Positions 42,901 through 52,901 of a stretch of DNA of 64,000 nucleotides are shown here, one piece after another; position 1 is the first letter of the stretch; every line of letters begins with the position of its first letter. The notes under the pieces were generated by a model that made no database searches, was not told the origin of the DNA, and saw nothing but the letters and a program-made list of their open reading frames with translations. The position numbers and the translations under genes were made by a program. The DNA is from Nemertoderma westbladi (lineage: Eukaryota > Xenacoelomorpha > Nemertodermatida > Nemertodermatidae), in the NCBI GenBank assembly GCA_032718475.1, contig JAUCBJ010000176.1, positions 22,758 through 86,757 of the forward strand. The letters are read 5' to 3'.

Positions 42901-45900
42901 ACAAAACGATATAGGTCGGGGTTGAGACAAAACCAGAACGAGATAGGTCGGGGTTGAGACAAAACGAGAACGAGATAGGTCGGGGTTGAGACAAAACGAG
43001 AACGAGATAGGTAGGGGTTGAGACAAAACGAGAACGAGATAGGTCGGGGTTGAGACAAAACCAGAACGAGATAGGTAGGGGTTCAGACAAAACCAGAACG
43101 AGATAGGTAGGGGTTGAGACAAAACGAGAACGAGATAGGTCGGGGTTGAGACAAAACCAGAACGAGATAGGTCGGGGTTGAGACAAAACGAGATAGGTCG
43201 GGGTTGAGACAAAACCAGAACGAGATAGGTCGGGGTTGAGACAAAAAGAGATTGGTCGGGGTAGAGACGAAACGAGATAGGTCGGGGTTGAGACAAAACC
43301 AGAATGAGATAGGTCGGGGTTGAGACGAAACGAGATAGGTCGGGGTTGAGACAAAACCAGAACGAGATAGGTCGGGGTTGAGACAAAACGAGATAGGTCG
43401 GGGTTGAGACAAAACCAGAACGATATAGGTCGGGGTTGAGACAAAACGAGATAGGTCGGGGTTGAGACAAAACGAGATAGGTCGGGGTTGTGACAAAACG
43501 AGATAGGTCTGGGTTGAGACAAAACGAGATAGGTCGGGGTTGAGACAAAACGAGATAGGTCGGGGTTGAGACAAAACGAGATAGGTCGGGGTTGAGACAA
43601 AACAAGATAGGTCGGGGTTGAGACAACACGAGATAGGTCGGGGTTGAGACAAAACGAGTAGGTCGGGGTTGAGACAATACGAGATAGGTCGGGGTTGAGA
43701 CAAAACGAGATAGGTCGGGGTTGAGACAAAACGAGATAGGTCGGGGTTGAGACAAAACAAGATAGGTCGGGGTTGAGACAACACGAGATAGGTCGGGGTT
43801 GAGACAAAACAGTAGGTCGGGGTTGAGACAAAACCAGAACGAGATAGGTCAGGGTTGAGACAAAACGAGATAGGTCGGGGTTGAGACAAAACGAGATAGG
43901 TCGGGGTTGAGACAAAACGAGATAGGTCGGGGTTGAGACAAAACCAGAACGAGATAGGTCGCGGTTGAGACAAAACGAGAACGAGATAGGTCGGGGTTGA
44001 GACAAAACGAGATAGGTCGGGGTTGAGACAAAACGAGAACGAGATAGGTCGGGGTTCAGACAAAACCAGAACGAGATAGGTCGGGGTTCAGACAAAACCA
44101 GAACGAGATAGGTCGGGGTTGAGACAAAACGAGATAGGTCGGGGTTGAGACAAAACCAGAACGAGATAGGTCGGGGTTGAGACAAAACGAGATAGGTCGG
44201 GGTTGAGACAAAACGAGAACGAGATAGGTCGGGGTTGAGACAACACGAGAACGATATAGGTCGGGGTTGAGACAAAACGAGATAGGTCGGGGTTGAGACA
44301 AAACGAGAACGAGATAGGTAGGGGTTGAGACAAAACCAGAACGAGATAGGTCGGGGTTCAGACAAAACCAGAACGAGATAGGTCGGGGTTGAGACAACAC
44401 GAGAACGATATAGGTCGGGGTTGAGACAAAACGAGATAGGTCGGGGTTGAGACAAAACGAGAACGAGATAGGTCGGGGTTCAGACAAAACCAGAACGAGA
44501 TAGGTCGGGGTTCAGACAAAACCAGAACGAGATAGGTCGGGGTTGAGACAAAACGAGATAGGTCGGGGTTGAGACAAAACCAGAACGAGATAGGTCGGGG
44601 TTGAGACAAAACGAGATAGGTCGGGGTTGAGACAAAACGAGAACGAGATAGGTCGGGGTTGAGACAACACGAGAACGATATAGGTCGGGGTTGAGACAAA
44701 ACGAGATAGGTCGGGGTTGAGACAAAACGAGAACGAGATAGGTCGGGGTTGAGACAAAACGAGAACGAGATAGGTCGGGGTTGAGACAAAACGAGATAGG
44801 TCGGGGTTGAGACAATACGAGAACGAGATAGGTCGGGGTTGAGACAAAACGAGATAGGTCTGGGTTGAGACAAAACGAGAACGAGATAGTTCGGGGTTGA
44901 GACAAAACCAGAACGAGATAGGTCAGGGTTGAGACAAAACGAGATAGGTCGGGTTGAGACAACACGAGATAGGTCGGGGTTGAGACAAAACGAGTAGGTC
45001 GGGGTTGAGACAAAACCAGAACGAGATAGGTCGGGGTTGAGACAAAACCAGAACGAGATAGGTCGGGGTTGAGACAAAACGAGATAGGTCGGGGTTGAGA
45101 CAAAACGAGATAGGTCGGGGTTGAGACAAAACAAGATAGGTCGGGGTTGAGTCAACACGAGATAGGTCGGGGTTGAGACAAAACGAGTAGGTCGGGGTTG
45201 AGACAAAACCAGAACGAGATAGGTCAGGGTTGAGACAAAACGAGATAGGTCGGGGTTGAGACAAAACGAGATAGGTCGGGGTTGAGACAAAACGAGATAG
45301 GTCGGGGTTGAGACAAAACCAGAACGAGATAGGTCGGGGTTGAGACAAAACGAGAACGAGATAGGTCGGGGTTCAGACAAAACCAGAACGAGATAGGTCG
45401 GGGTTCAGACAAAACCAGAACGAGATAGGTCGGGGTTGAGAAAAAATGATATAGGTCGGGGTTGAGACAAAACGAGATAGGTCGGGATTGAGACAAAACG
45501 AGAACGAGATAGGTCGGGGTTGAGACAAAACGAGAACGAGATAGGTCGGGGTTGAGACAAAACGAGAACGAGATAGGTTGGGGTTGAGACGAAACCAGAA
45601 CGAGATAGGTCGGGGTTGAGACAAAACGATATAGGTCGGGGTTGAGACAAAACCAGAACGAGATAGGTCGGGGTTGAGACAAAACGAGAACGAGATAGGT
45701 CGGGGTTGAGACAAAACGAGAACGAGATAGGTAGGGGTTGAGACAAAACGAGAACGAGATAGGTCGGGGTTGAGACAAAACCAGAACGAGATAGGTAGGG
45801 GTTCAGACAAAACCAGAACGAGATAGGTAGGGGTTGAGACAAAACGAGAACGAGATAGGTCGGGGTTGAGACAAAACCAGAACGAGATAGGTCGGGGTTG

Positions 45901-46080
45901 AGACAAAACGATATAGGTCGGGGTTGAGACAAAACCAGAACGAGATAGGTCGGGGTTGAGACAAAACGAGAACGAGATAGGTCGGGGTTGAGACAAAACG
46001 AGAACGAGATAGGTAGGGGTTGAGACAAAACGAGAACGAGATAGGTCGGGGTTGAGACAAAACCAGAACGAGATAGGTAG
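36640..46080. repeat. Satellite subdomain 4: 25-bp units and GACAACAC variants
   Basis: This subdomain is marked by the 25-bp unit (AAAACGAGTAGGTC), by GACAACACGAG and GACAATACGAG units, and by a rare marker GAGAAAAAATGATATAGG. That marker occurs at about 38,126, 39,051, 42,720 and 45,440. The intervals between its occurrences (925, 3,669 and 2,720 bp) match offsets of whole duplicated blocks, so the rare variants were spread by segmental copying. Part of the interior (about 39,750-41,200) resembles subdomain 3. Confidence 0.7.
42060..45800. repeat. About 1-kb block duplicated at offset 2,720 bp
   Basis: Variant order over about 42,060-43,080 is repeated at about 44,780-45,800 with a constant offset of 2,720 bp. 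The rare GAGAAAAAATGATATA marker is at about 42,720 and 45,440. The intervening sequence includes further rearranged copies of the same local unit types, so this part of the satellite has been duplicated several times. Confidence 0.8.
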
Positions 46081-49000
46081 GGGTTCAGACAAAACCAGAA
46101 CGAGATAGGTCGGGGTTGAGACAACACGAGAACGAGTTAGGTCGGGGTTGAGACAAAACGATATAGGTCGGGGTTGAGACAAAACGAGATAGGTCGGGGT
46201 TGAGACAAAACGAGAACGAGATAGGTCGGGGTTGAGACAAAACGAGATAGGTCGGGGTTGAGACAAAACGAGATAGGTCGGGGTTGAGACAAAACCAGAA
46301 CGAGATAGGTCGGGGTTCAGACAAAACCAGAACGAGATAGGTCGGGGTTGAGACAACACGAGAACGAGTTAGGTCGGGGTTGAGACAAAACGATATAGGT
46401 CGGGGTTGAGACAAAACGAGATAGGTCGGGGTTGAGACAAAACGAGAACGAGATAGGTCGGGGTTGAGACAAAACGAGAACGAGATAGGTCGGGGTTGAG
46501 ACAAAACCAGAACGAGATAGGTCGGGGTTGAGACAAAACGAGATAGGTCGGGGTTGAGACAAAACGAGAACGAGATAGGTCGGGGTTGAGACAAAATGAG
46601 ATAGGTCGGGGTTGAGAAAAAACGATATAGGTCGGGGTTGAGACAAAACGAGATAGGTCGGGGTTGAGACAAAACGAGAACGAGATAGGTCGGGGTTGAG
46701 ACAAAACGAGATAGGTCGGGGCTGAGACAAAACGAGATAGGTCGGGGTTGAGACAACACGAGAACGAGTTAGGTCGGGGTTGAGACAAAACGATATAGGT
46801 CGGGGTTGAGACAAAACGAGATAGGTCGGGGTTGAGACAAAACGAGAACGAGATAGGTCGGGGTTGAGACAAAACGAGATAGGTCGGGGTTGAGACAAAA
46901 CCAGAACGAGATAGGTCGGGGTTGAGACAAAACGAGATAGGTCGGGGTTGAGACAAAACGAGAACGAGATAGGTCGGGGTTGAGACAAAATGAGATAGGT
47001 CGGGGTTGAGACAAAACCAGAACGAGATAGGTCGGGGTTGAGACAAAACGAGATAGGTCGGGGTTGAGACAAAACGAGAACGAGATAGGTCTGGGTTGAG
47101 AAAAAACGATATAGGTCGGGGTTGAGACAAAACGAGATAGGTCGGGGTTGAGACAAAACGAGAACGAGATAGGTCGGGGTTGAGACAAAACGAGAACGAG
47201 ATAGGTCGGGGTTGAGACAAAACGAGATAGGTCGGGGTTGAGACAAAACCAGAACGAGATAGGTCGGGGTTGAGACAAAACGAGATAGGTCGGGGTTGAG
47301 ACAAAACGAGAACGAGATAGGTCTGGGTTGAGAAAAAACGATATAGGTCGGGGTTGAGACAAAACGAGATAGGTCGGGGTTGAGACAAAACGAGAACGAG
47401 ATAGGTCGGGGTTGAGACAAAACGAGATAGGTCGGGGTTGAGACAAAACGAGATAGGTCGGGGTTGAGACAAAACGAGAACGAGATAGGTCGGGGTTGAG
47501 ACAAAACGAGAACGAGATAGGTCGGGGTTGAGACAAAACGAGATAGGTCGGGGTTGAGACAAAACGAGATAGGTCGGGGTTGAGACAAAACGAGAACGAG
47601 ATAGGTCGGGGTTGAGACAAAACGAGAACGAGATAGGTCGGGGTTGAGACAAAACGAGAACGAGATAGGTCGGGGTTGAGACAAAATGAGATAGGTCGGG
47701 GTTGAGAAAAAACGATATAGGTCGGGGTTGAGACAAAACGAGATAGGTCGGGGTTGAGACAAAACGAGAACGAGATAGGTCGGGGTTGAGACAAAACGAG
47801 AACGAGATAGGTCGGGGTTGAGACAAAACGAGAACGAGATAGGTCGGGGTTGAGACAAAACGAGATAGGTCGGGGTTGAGACAAAACGAGATAGGTCGGG
47901 GTTGAGACAAAACGAGAACGAGATAGGTCGGGGTTGAGACAAAACGAGAACGAGATAGGTCGGGGTTGAGACAAAACCAGAACGAGATAGGTCGGGGTTG
48001 AGACAAAACGAGAACGAGATAGGTCGGGGTTGAGACAAAACGAGAACGAGATAGGTCGGGGTTGAGACAAAATGAGATAGGTCGGGGTTGAGAAAAAACG
48101 AGATAGGTCGGGGTTGAGACAAAACCAGAACGAGATAGGTCGGGGTTGAGACAAAACGAGATAGGTCGGGGTTGAGACAAAACGAGATAGGTCGGGGTTG
48201 AGACGAAACGAGATAGGTCGGGGTTGAGACAAAACGAGAACGAGATAGGTCGGGGTTGAGACAAAACGAGAACGAGATAGGTCGGGGTTGAGACAAAACG
48301 AGAACGAGATAGGTCGGGGTTGAGACAAAACGAGAACGAGATAGGTCGGGGTTGAGACAAAACGAGATAGGTCGGGGTTGAGACAAAACGAGATAGGTCG
48401 GGGTTGAGACAAAACGAGATAGGTCGGGGTTGAGACAAAACGAGAACGAGATAGGTCGGGGTTGAGACAAAACGAGAACGAGATAGGTCGGGGTTGAGAC
48501 AAAACGAGAACGAGATAGGTCGGGGTTGAGACAAAACGAGAACGAGATAGGTCGGGGTTGAGACAAAACGAGAACGAGATAGGTCGGGGTTGAGACAAAA
48601 CGAGAACGAGATAGGTCGGGGTTGAGACAAAACGAGATAGGTCGGGGTTGAGACAAAAACGAGATAGGTCGGGGTTGAGACAAAACGAGATAGGTCGGGG
48701 TTGAGACAAAACGAGAACGAGATAGGTCGGGGTTGAGACAAAACGAGAACGAGATAGGTCGGGGTTGAGACAAAACGAGAACGAGATAGGTCGGGGTTGA
48801 GACAAAATGAGATAGGTCGGGGTTGAGAAAAAACGAGATAGGTCGGGGTTGAGACAAAACCAGAACGAGATAGGTCGGGGTTGAGACAAAACGAGATAGG
48901 TCGGGGTTGAGACAAAACGAGATAGGTCGGGGTTGAGACAAAACGAGATAGGTCGGGGTTGAGACAAAACGAGAACGAGATAGGTCGGGGTTCAGACAAA

Positions 49001-51224
49001 ACCAGAACGAGATAGGTCGGGGTTGAGACAAAACGAGAACGAGATAGGTCGGGGTTCAGACAAAACCAGAACGAGATAGGTCGGGGTTGAGACAAAACGA
49101 GAACGAGATAGGTCGGGGTTGAGACAAAACGAGAACGAGATAGGTCGGGGTTGAGACAAAACGAGAACGAGATAGGTCGGGGTTGAGACAAAACGAGAAC
49201 GAGATAGGTCGGGGTTGAGACAAAACGAGATAGGTCGGGGTTGAGACAAAACGAGATAGGTCGGGGTTGAGACAAAACGAGATAGGTCGGGTTGAGCAAA
49301 ACGAGAACGAGATAGGTCGGGGTTCAGACAAAACCAGAACGAGATAGGTCGGGGTTGAGACAAAACGAGAACGAGATAGGTCGGGGTTGAGACAAAACGA
49401 GAACGAGATAGGTCGGGGTTGAGACAAAACGAGATAGGTCGGGGTTGAGACAAAACGAGATAGGTCGGGGTTGAGACAAAACGAGATAGGTCAGGGTTGA
49501 GACAAAACCAGAACGAGATAGGTCGGGGTTCAGACAAAACCAGAACGAGATAGGTCGGGGTTGAGACAAAACGAGATAGGTCGGGGTTGAGACAAAACGA
49601 GAACGAGATAGGTCGGGGTTGAGACAAAACGAGAACGAGATAGGTCGGGGTTGAGACAAAACCAGAACGAGATAGGTCGGGGTTGAGACAAAACCAGAAC
49701 GAGATAGGTCGGGGTTGAGACAAAACCAGAACGAGATAGGTCGGGGTTGAGACAAAACGAGATAGGTCGGGGTTGAGACAAAACGAGATAGGTCGGGGTT
49801 GAGACAAAACGAGAACGAGATAGGTCGGGGTTGAGACAAAACGAGACGAGATAGGTCGGGGTTGAGACAAAACGAGAACGAGATAGGTCGGGGTTGAGAC
49901 AAAACGAGATAGGTCGGGGTTGAGACAAAACGAGAACGAGATAGGTCGGGTTTGAGACAAAACGAGATAGGTCGGGGTTGAGACAAAACGAGAACGAGAT
50001 AGGTCGGGGTTGAGACGAAACCAGAACGAGATAGGTCGGGGTTAAGACAAAACCAGAACGAGATAGGTCGGGGTTGAGACAAAACCAGAACGAGATAGGT
50101 CGGGGTTGAGACAAAACGAGATAGGTCGGGGTTGAGACGAAACGAGATAGGTCGGGGTTGAGACAAAACGAGAACGAGATAGGTCGGGGTTCAGACAAAA
50201 CCAGAACGAGATAGGTCGGGGTTGAGACAAAACGAGATAGGTCGGGGTTGAGACAAAACGAGAACGAGATAGGTCGGGGTTGAGACAAAACCAGAACGAT
50301 ATAGGTCGGGGTTGAGACAAAACGAGATAGGTCGGGGTTGAGACAAAACGAGAACGAGATAGGTCGGGGTTGAGACAAAACCAGAACGAGATAGGTCGGG
50401 GTTGAGACAAAACGAGAACGAGATAGGTCGGGGTTGAGACAAAACCAGAACGATATAGGTCGCGGTTGAGACAAAACGAGATAGGTCGGGGTTGAGACAA
50501 AACCAGAACGAGATAGGTTGGGGTTGAGTCAAAACCAGAACAAGATAGGTCGGGGTTGAGACAAAACCAGAACGAGATAGGTCGGGGTTGAGACAAAACG
50601 AGAACGAGATAGGTCGGGGTTGAGACAAAACCAGAACGAGATAGGTCGGGGTTGAGACAAAACGAGAACGAGATAGGTCGGGGTTCAGACAAAACCAGAA
50701 CGAGATAGGTCGGGGTTGAGACAAAACGAGATAGGTCGGGGTTGAGACAAAACCAGAACGAGATAGGTCGGGGTTGAGACAAAACGAGAACGAGATAGGT
50801 CGGGGTTGAGACAAAACCAGAACGAGATAGGTCGGGGTTGAGACAAAACGAGATAGGTCGGGGTTGAGACAAAACGAGAACGAGATAGGTCGGGGTTGAG
50901 ACAAAACCAGAACGAGTTAGGTCGGGGTTGAGACAAAATGAGATAGGTCGGGGTTGTGACAAAACGAGATAGGTCGGGGTTGAGACAAAACGAGATAGGT
51001 CTGGGTTGAGACAAAACGAGAACGAGATAGGTCGGGGTTCAGACAAAACCAGAACGAGATAGGTCGGGGTTGAGACAAAACGAGATAGGTCGGGGTTGAG
51101 ACAAAACGAGATAGGTCGGGGTTGAGACAAAACGAGAACGAGATAGGTCGGGGTTCAGACAAAACCAGAACGAGATAGGTCGGGGTTGAGACAAAACCAA
51201 AACGAGATAGGTCGGGGTTGAGAC
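46080..51224. repeat. Satellite subdomain 5: CGAGAAC-rich units to the array edge
   Basis: Most 32-bp units here carry the CGAGAAC core and are interleaved with 26-bp units. GAGAAAAAACG variants recur (about 46,614, 47,100, 47,333, 47,704, 48,090 and 48,830), as do AAAATGAG units. Near the edge (49,000-51,224) GTTCAG and CCAGAAC forms return. The last units are only mildly diverged, and the array stops abruptly at non-repetitive sequence. Confidence 0.65.
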
Positions 51225-52302
51225 CCTCAAGCCGCAATGGGTACCAACATTATAGGTCCCTCCACTGTGCCACCTTATATGTACAACCACATTGTCCTAT
51301 CGGCATCACTTCTGTTATGACTAACAGCTCAATGCCGTTGACACCGGTAATGGAGACAGGGGAGGAGAAACTGGACGCAAAACCCATCTCGGCGAATTAA
51401 TATCACAATGATAAATTATCAATTTAGGGAAAGGTGCAGGTTACAGTGGCACATTAAATAAACTTAAGTCCATTAAATAGATTACAGTTTTATTTTTGGG
51501 ATTTAATCTGCTGTTATTTGTGTCGATTTTCCCCTGGAGAGGGATGGATTTTGATTCCCATATTTACACGATTCCCTATAACGAATGCGCCTTATCGCGT
51601 ATCGTTATTGTTGATTATAAAATAAATATTAAACTTTTTTAACCTCCTATTTGGTGCGTAAAGGTCGACGGTTCCACACTACAGCTTCATGTATAAAGTA
51701 ATAGAGGAAATAGTGAATGGATGGTGGGAATGAATACCAACTCACCTGTTATTGGATGTCTCCATGGAAGTTTTACTGGCAGACCGCCCACGCAAATTCC
51801 GACCACAATATCTCCCAAAGAAAAACAAAGTTTCCTGGGAAATAATTTTCCAGAAAATAATATTCTCTATGAAAGGCGACTTCTTGTATACCCTTGATGC
51901 ATAGCATATGGTTGCAGTTAAACATACCCAGGGTGGAGTGTGTGGTTAATATTTATTGTGTGCGTGTGTATGGAGTTGTACGATAACTCATGTAGGGGGC
52001 GCACCACGGCGACAAGCACCCGTGGGGGAGGGGGGGGGGGGGGGGGGGGTTACACCAATGTGCGTAGTATATAATAATAAATTTTTACTTCATGGGGTAC
52101 TAAAGTAGCCGGTATAGTTATGATAGGAGTACAACACGTGTACCGAGTTATTATGTTTCTAATACTGAGTTCGTAGGATTCCCAAAGGAACACTTTCGGG
52201 TTTTGGAATACCAGATTTTGATACATTACGTCAACTTATCAACTTTGAAACGCTACAAAGTAATAAAGCAATTACTTCAATGACGAAGTAAGGTTGTCAG
52301 CT
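51225..52302. other. Gene-free flank of the satellite
   Basis: Sequence becomes non-repetitive directly after the satellite. I see no tandem repeat, RNA gene or convincing protein. A frame at about 51,218-51,400 on + has no ATG near its start, begins inside the satellite and resembles nothing I recognise. The interval is AT-rich in places (about 51,400-51,660) and contains one 20-G homopolymer. Copy number in the genome cannot be judged from one window. Confidence 0.6.
52030..52049 (+). repeat. Poly-G run of 20
   Basis: Twenty consecutive G follow CGTGGGGGA. Such a run can form a G-quadruplex and is error-prone in sequencing, so its exact length is uncertain. Confidence 0.9.
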
Positions 52303-52416
52303 GTACTACCACTCACTACTACTATAATCGGCCTGCTGCATTGAAACTGCACATTGAGATGCCGGCTTCCATGCTATCCACAATTGGCAAGCGTAATGCA
52401 GCGTGCATTAATAATG
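52303..52416 (-). mobile_element. Probable 3' tail of the RTE-like fragment
   Basis: On the minus strand this follows the stop codon of the RTE-like fragment. After about 80 bp it ends in an imperfect trinucleotide tract: on + the bases from 52,303 read TACTACCACTCACTACTACT, so the minus strand reads AGTAGTAGTGAG. RTE-type LINEs typically have short 3' ends finishing in simple repeats rather than poly-A, which fits. No target-site duplication was identified. Confidence 0.5.
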
Positions 52417-52690
52417 CTATGCCGGGTTATCAACAAAATTGCGCCGCCACAACTCCCTATCCCCCATGCCTTTGGCGAGATTATCCGCATCTTCAAGGCC
52501 AGTGTCCTTTAAGATGCGTCTCAAGAAAGTCATGGGATGTCCACCATGCTTATTCACTCCATGAGGCTGCCAAAGTACAAGATTATGCACTGGCTGGTCC
52601 TCACAGCGATAGCAATGTCCTACAAAGCGGAGGCGGCTTTGTTGTAGTGTCAAGCTTGGGGGGACCAATGAGACACTGGCCCATGTGAAG
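52417..52690 (-). pseudogene. RTE-like LINE, C-terminal fragment of ORF2
   Basis: On the minus strand an open frame of 83 codons (reading from 52,668) ends at a TAG at 52,417-52,419. Its peptide contains RLRFVGHCYR, then LVLWQPHG, then ILKDTGL, then GDRELWRR. This order of motifs (RLRFAGHC-like, W-x-P-HG, TF/TY-x-x-LxxDTGL, DRxxWR) is the standard C-terminal tail of RTE-type retrotransposon proteins, after the RT domain. The frame also reads plausibly a few codons upstream of 52,668, but no ATG precedes it and no RT domain is present, so this is a 5'-truncated copy. It lies antisense to the LINE that follows. The GHP-MTF segment differs from the usual GRP-x-TY, consistent with decay. The family call rests on recognised motifs; the exact clade is not proved. 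Confidence 0.75.
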
Positions 52691-52751
52691 AATACCAGAC
52701 ATTCTGCCGTTATATTTCACTTTGCAGTTACCCCCATGTGAAGAATACCAG
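52680..52751 (+). repeat. 19-bp direct repeat pair, 53-bp offset
   Basis: CCCATGTGAAGAATACCAG occurs at 52,680-52,698 and again at 52,733-52,751, separated by 34 bp. It lies at the upstream (truncated) edge of the minus-strand RTE-like fragment. It may be a small tandem duplication, or a target-site duplication around a short insert. Confidence 0.8.
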
Positions 52752-52858
52752 GTTTTCGCCAAAAATACAAGTTACAGAAGGGCTGAATCTAACCAAAACA
52801 ATAAACAAATTAGTATATGTACAGGTTATAAGACAGAAATAAGCGCTATAAAACACTT

Positions 52859-52888
52859 AATAAAGATAAATTAAAAAAAAATAAAAAA
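52859..52888 (+). other. A-rich stretch with AATAAA upstream of LINE 1
   Basis: AATAAA at 52,859-52,864 is followed within about 10 bases by a run of A interrupted by a single T. It could be the tail of another retroelement or simply an A-rich insertion site used by the LINE that follows. No upstream coding remains on + were found to attach to it. Confidence 0.4.
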
Positions 52889-52901
52889 TCTTCATATATA
52901 A

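Larger units (their letters stand above)
1..51224. repeat. 51-kb satellite array, interchangeable 32/31/26/25-bp units
   Basis: A single head-to-tail satellite fills this span without interruption. The unit on the + strand starts GAGACAAAAC and ends GATAGGTCGGGGTT. Between these lies a variable core. CCAGAAC or CGAGAAC before GAGA gives a 32-bp unit. No extra core gives 26 bp. CGAAAC gives 31 bp, and a shortened GAGTAGG gives 25 bp. Dividing the length by the unit sizes gives about 1,700-1,900 copies. The array is already mid-unit at base 1, so its left end lies outside the window. The last GTTGAGAC is at about 51,224. The consensus 32-mer has 12 A, 11 G, 5 C and 4 T, so the + strand is about 72% purine. 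I recognise no known satellite family, and no gene or transposon interrupts the array. Confidence 0.97.

Noticed and set aside
1-51224. CENP-B box in the satellite
   Set aside because: The reverse strand has TCGTT, but the downstream spacing and CGGG part of the box do not match.
1-51224. Telomeric repeat or canonical G-quadruplex array
   Set aside because: There is no TTAGG or TTAGGG tandem run. The GGGG tracts are 22-28 bases apart, too far for ordinary quadruplex loops.
185-51290. Many long reverse-strand reading frames (up to about 976 codons) across the satellite
   Set aside because: They exist because the unit has no stop in any reverse register. Nearly all begin at TTG, the peptide is a simple cyclic repeat, and frames overlap in all registers with no conserved domain.
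51218-51400. 60-codon + strand frame at the satellite edge
   Set aside because: It starts at a TTG inside the last satellite unit, has no recognisable motif, and its length is expected by chance.
52341-52688. 115-codon + strand frame
   Set aside because: It is the antisense of the RTE-like fragment, which has clear protein motifs on the minus strand.
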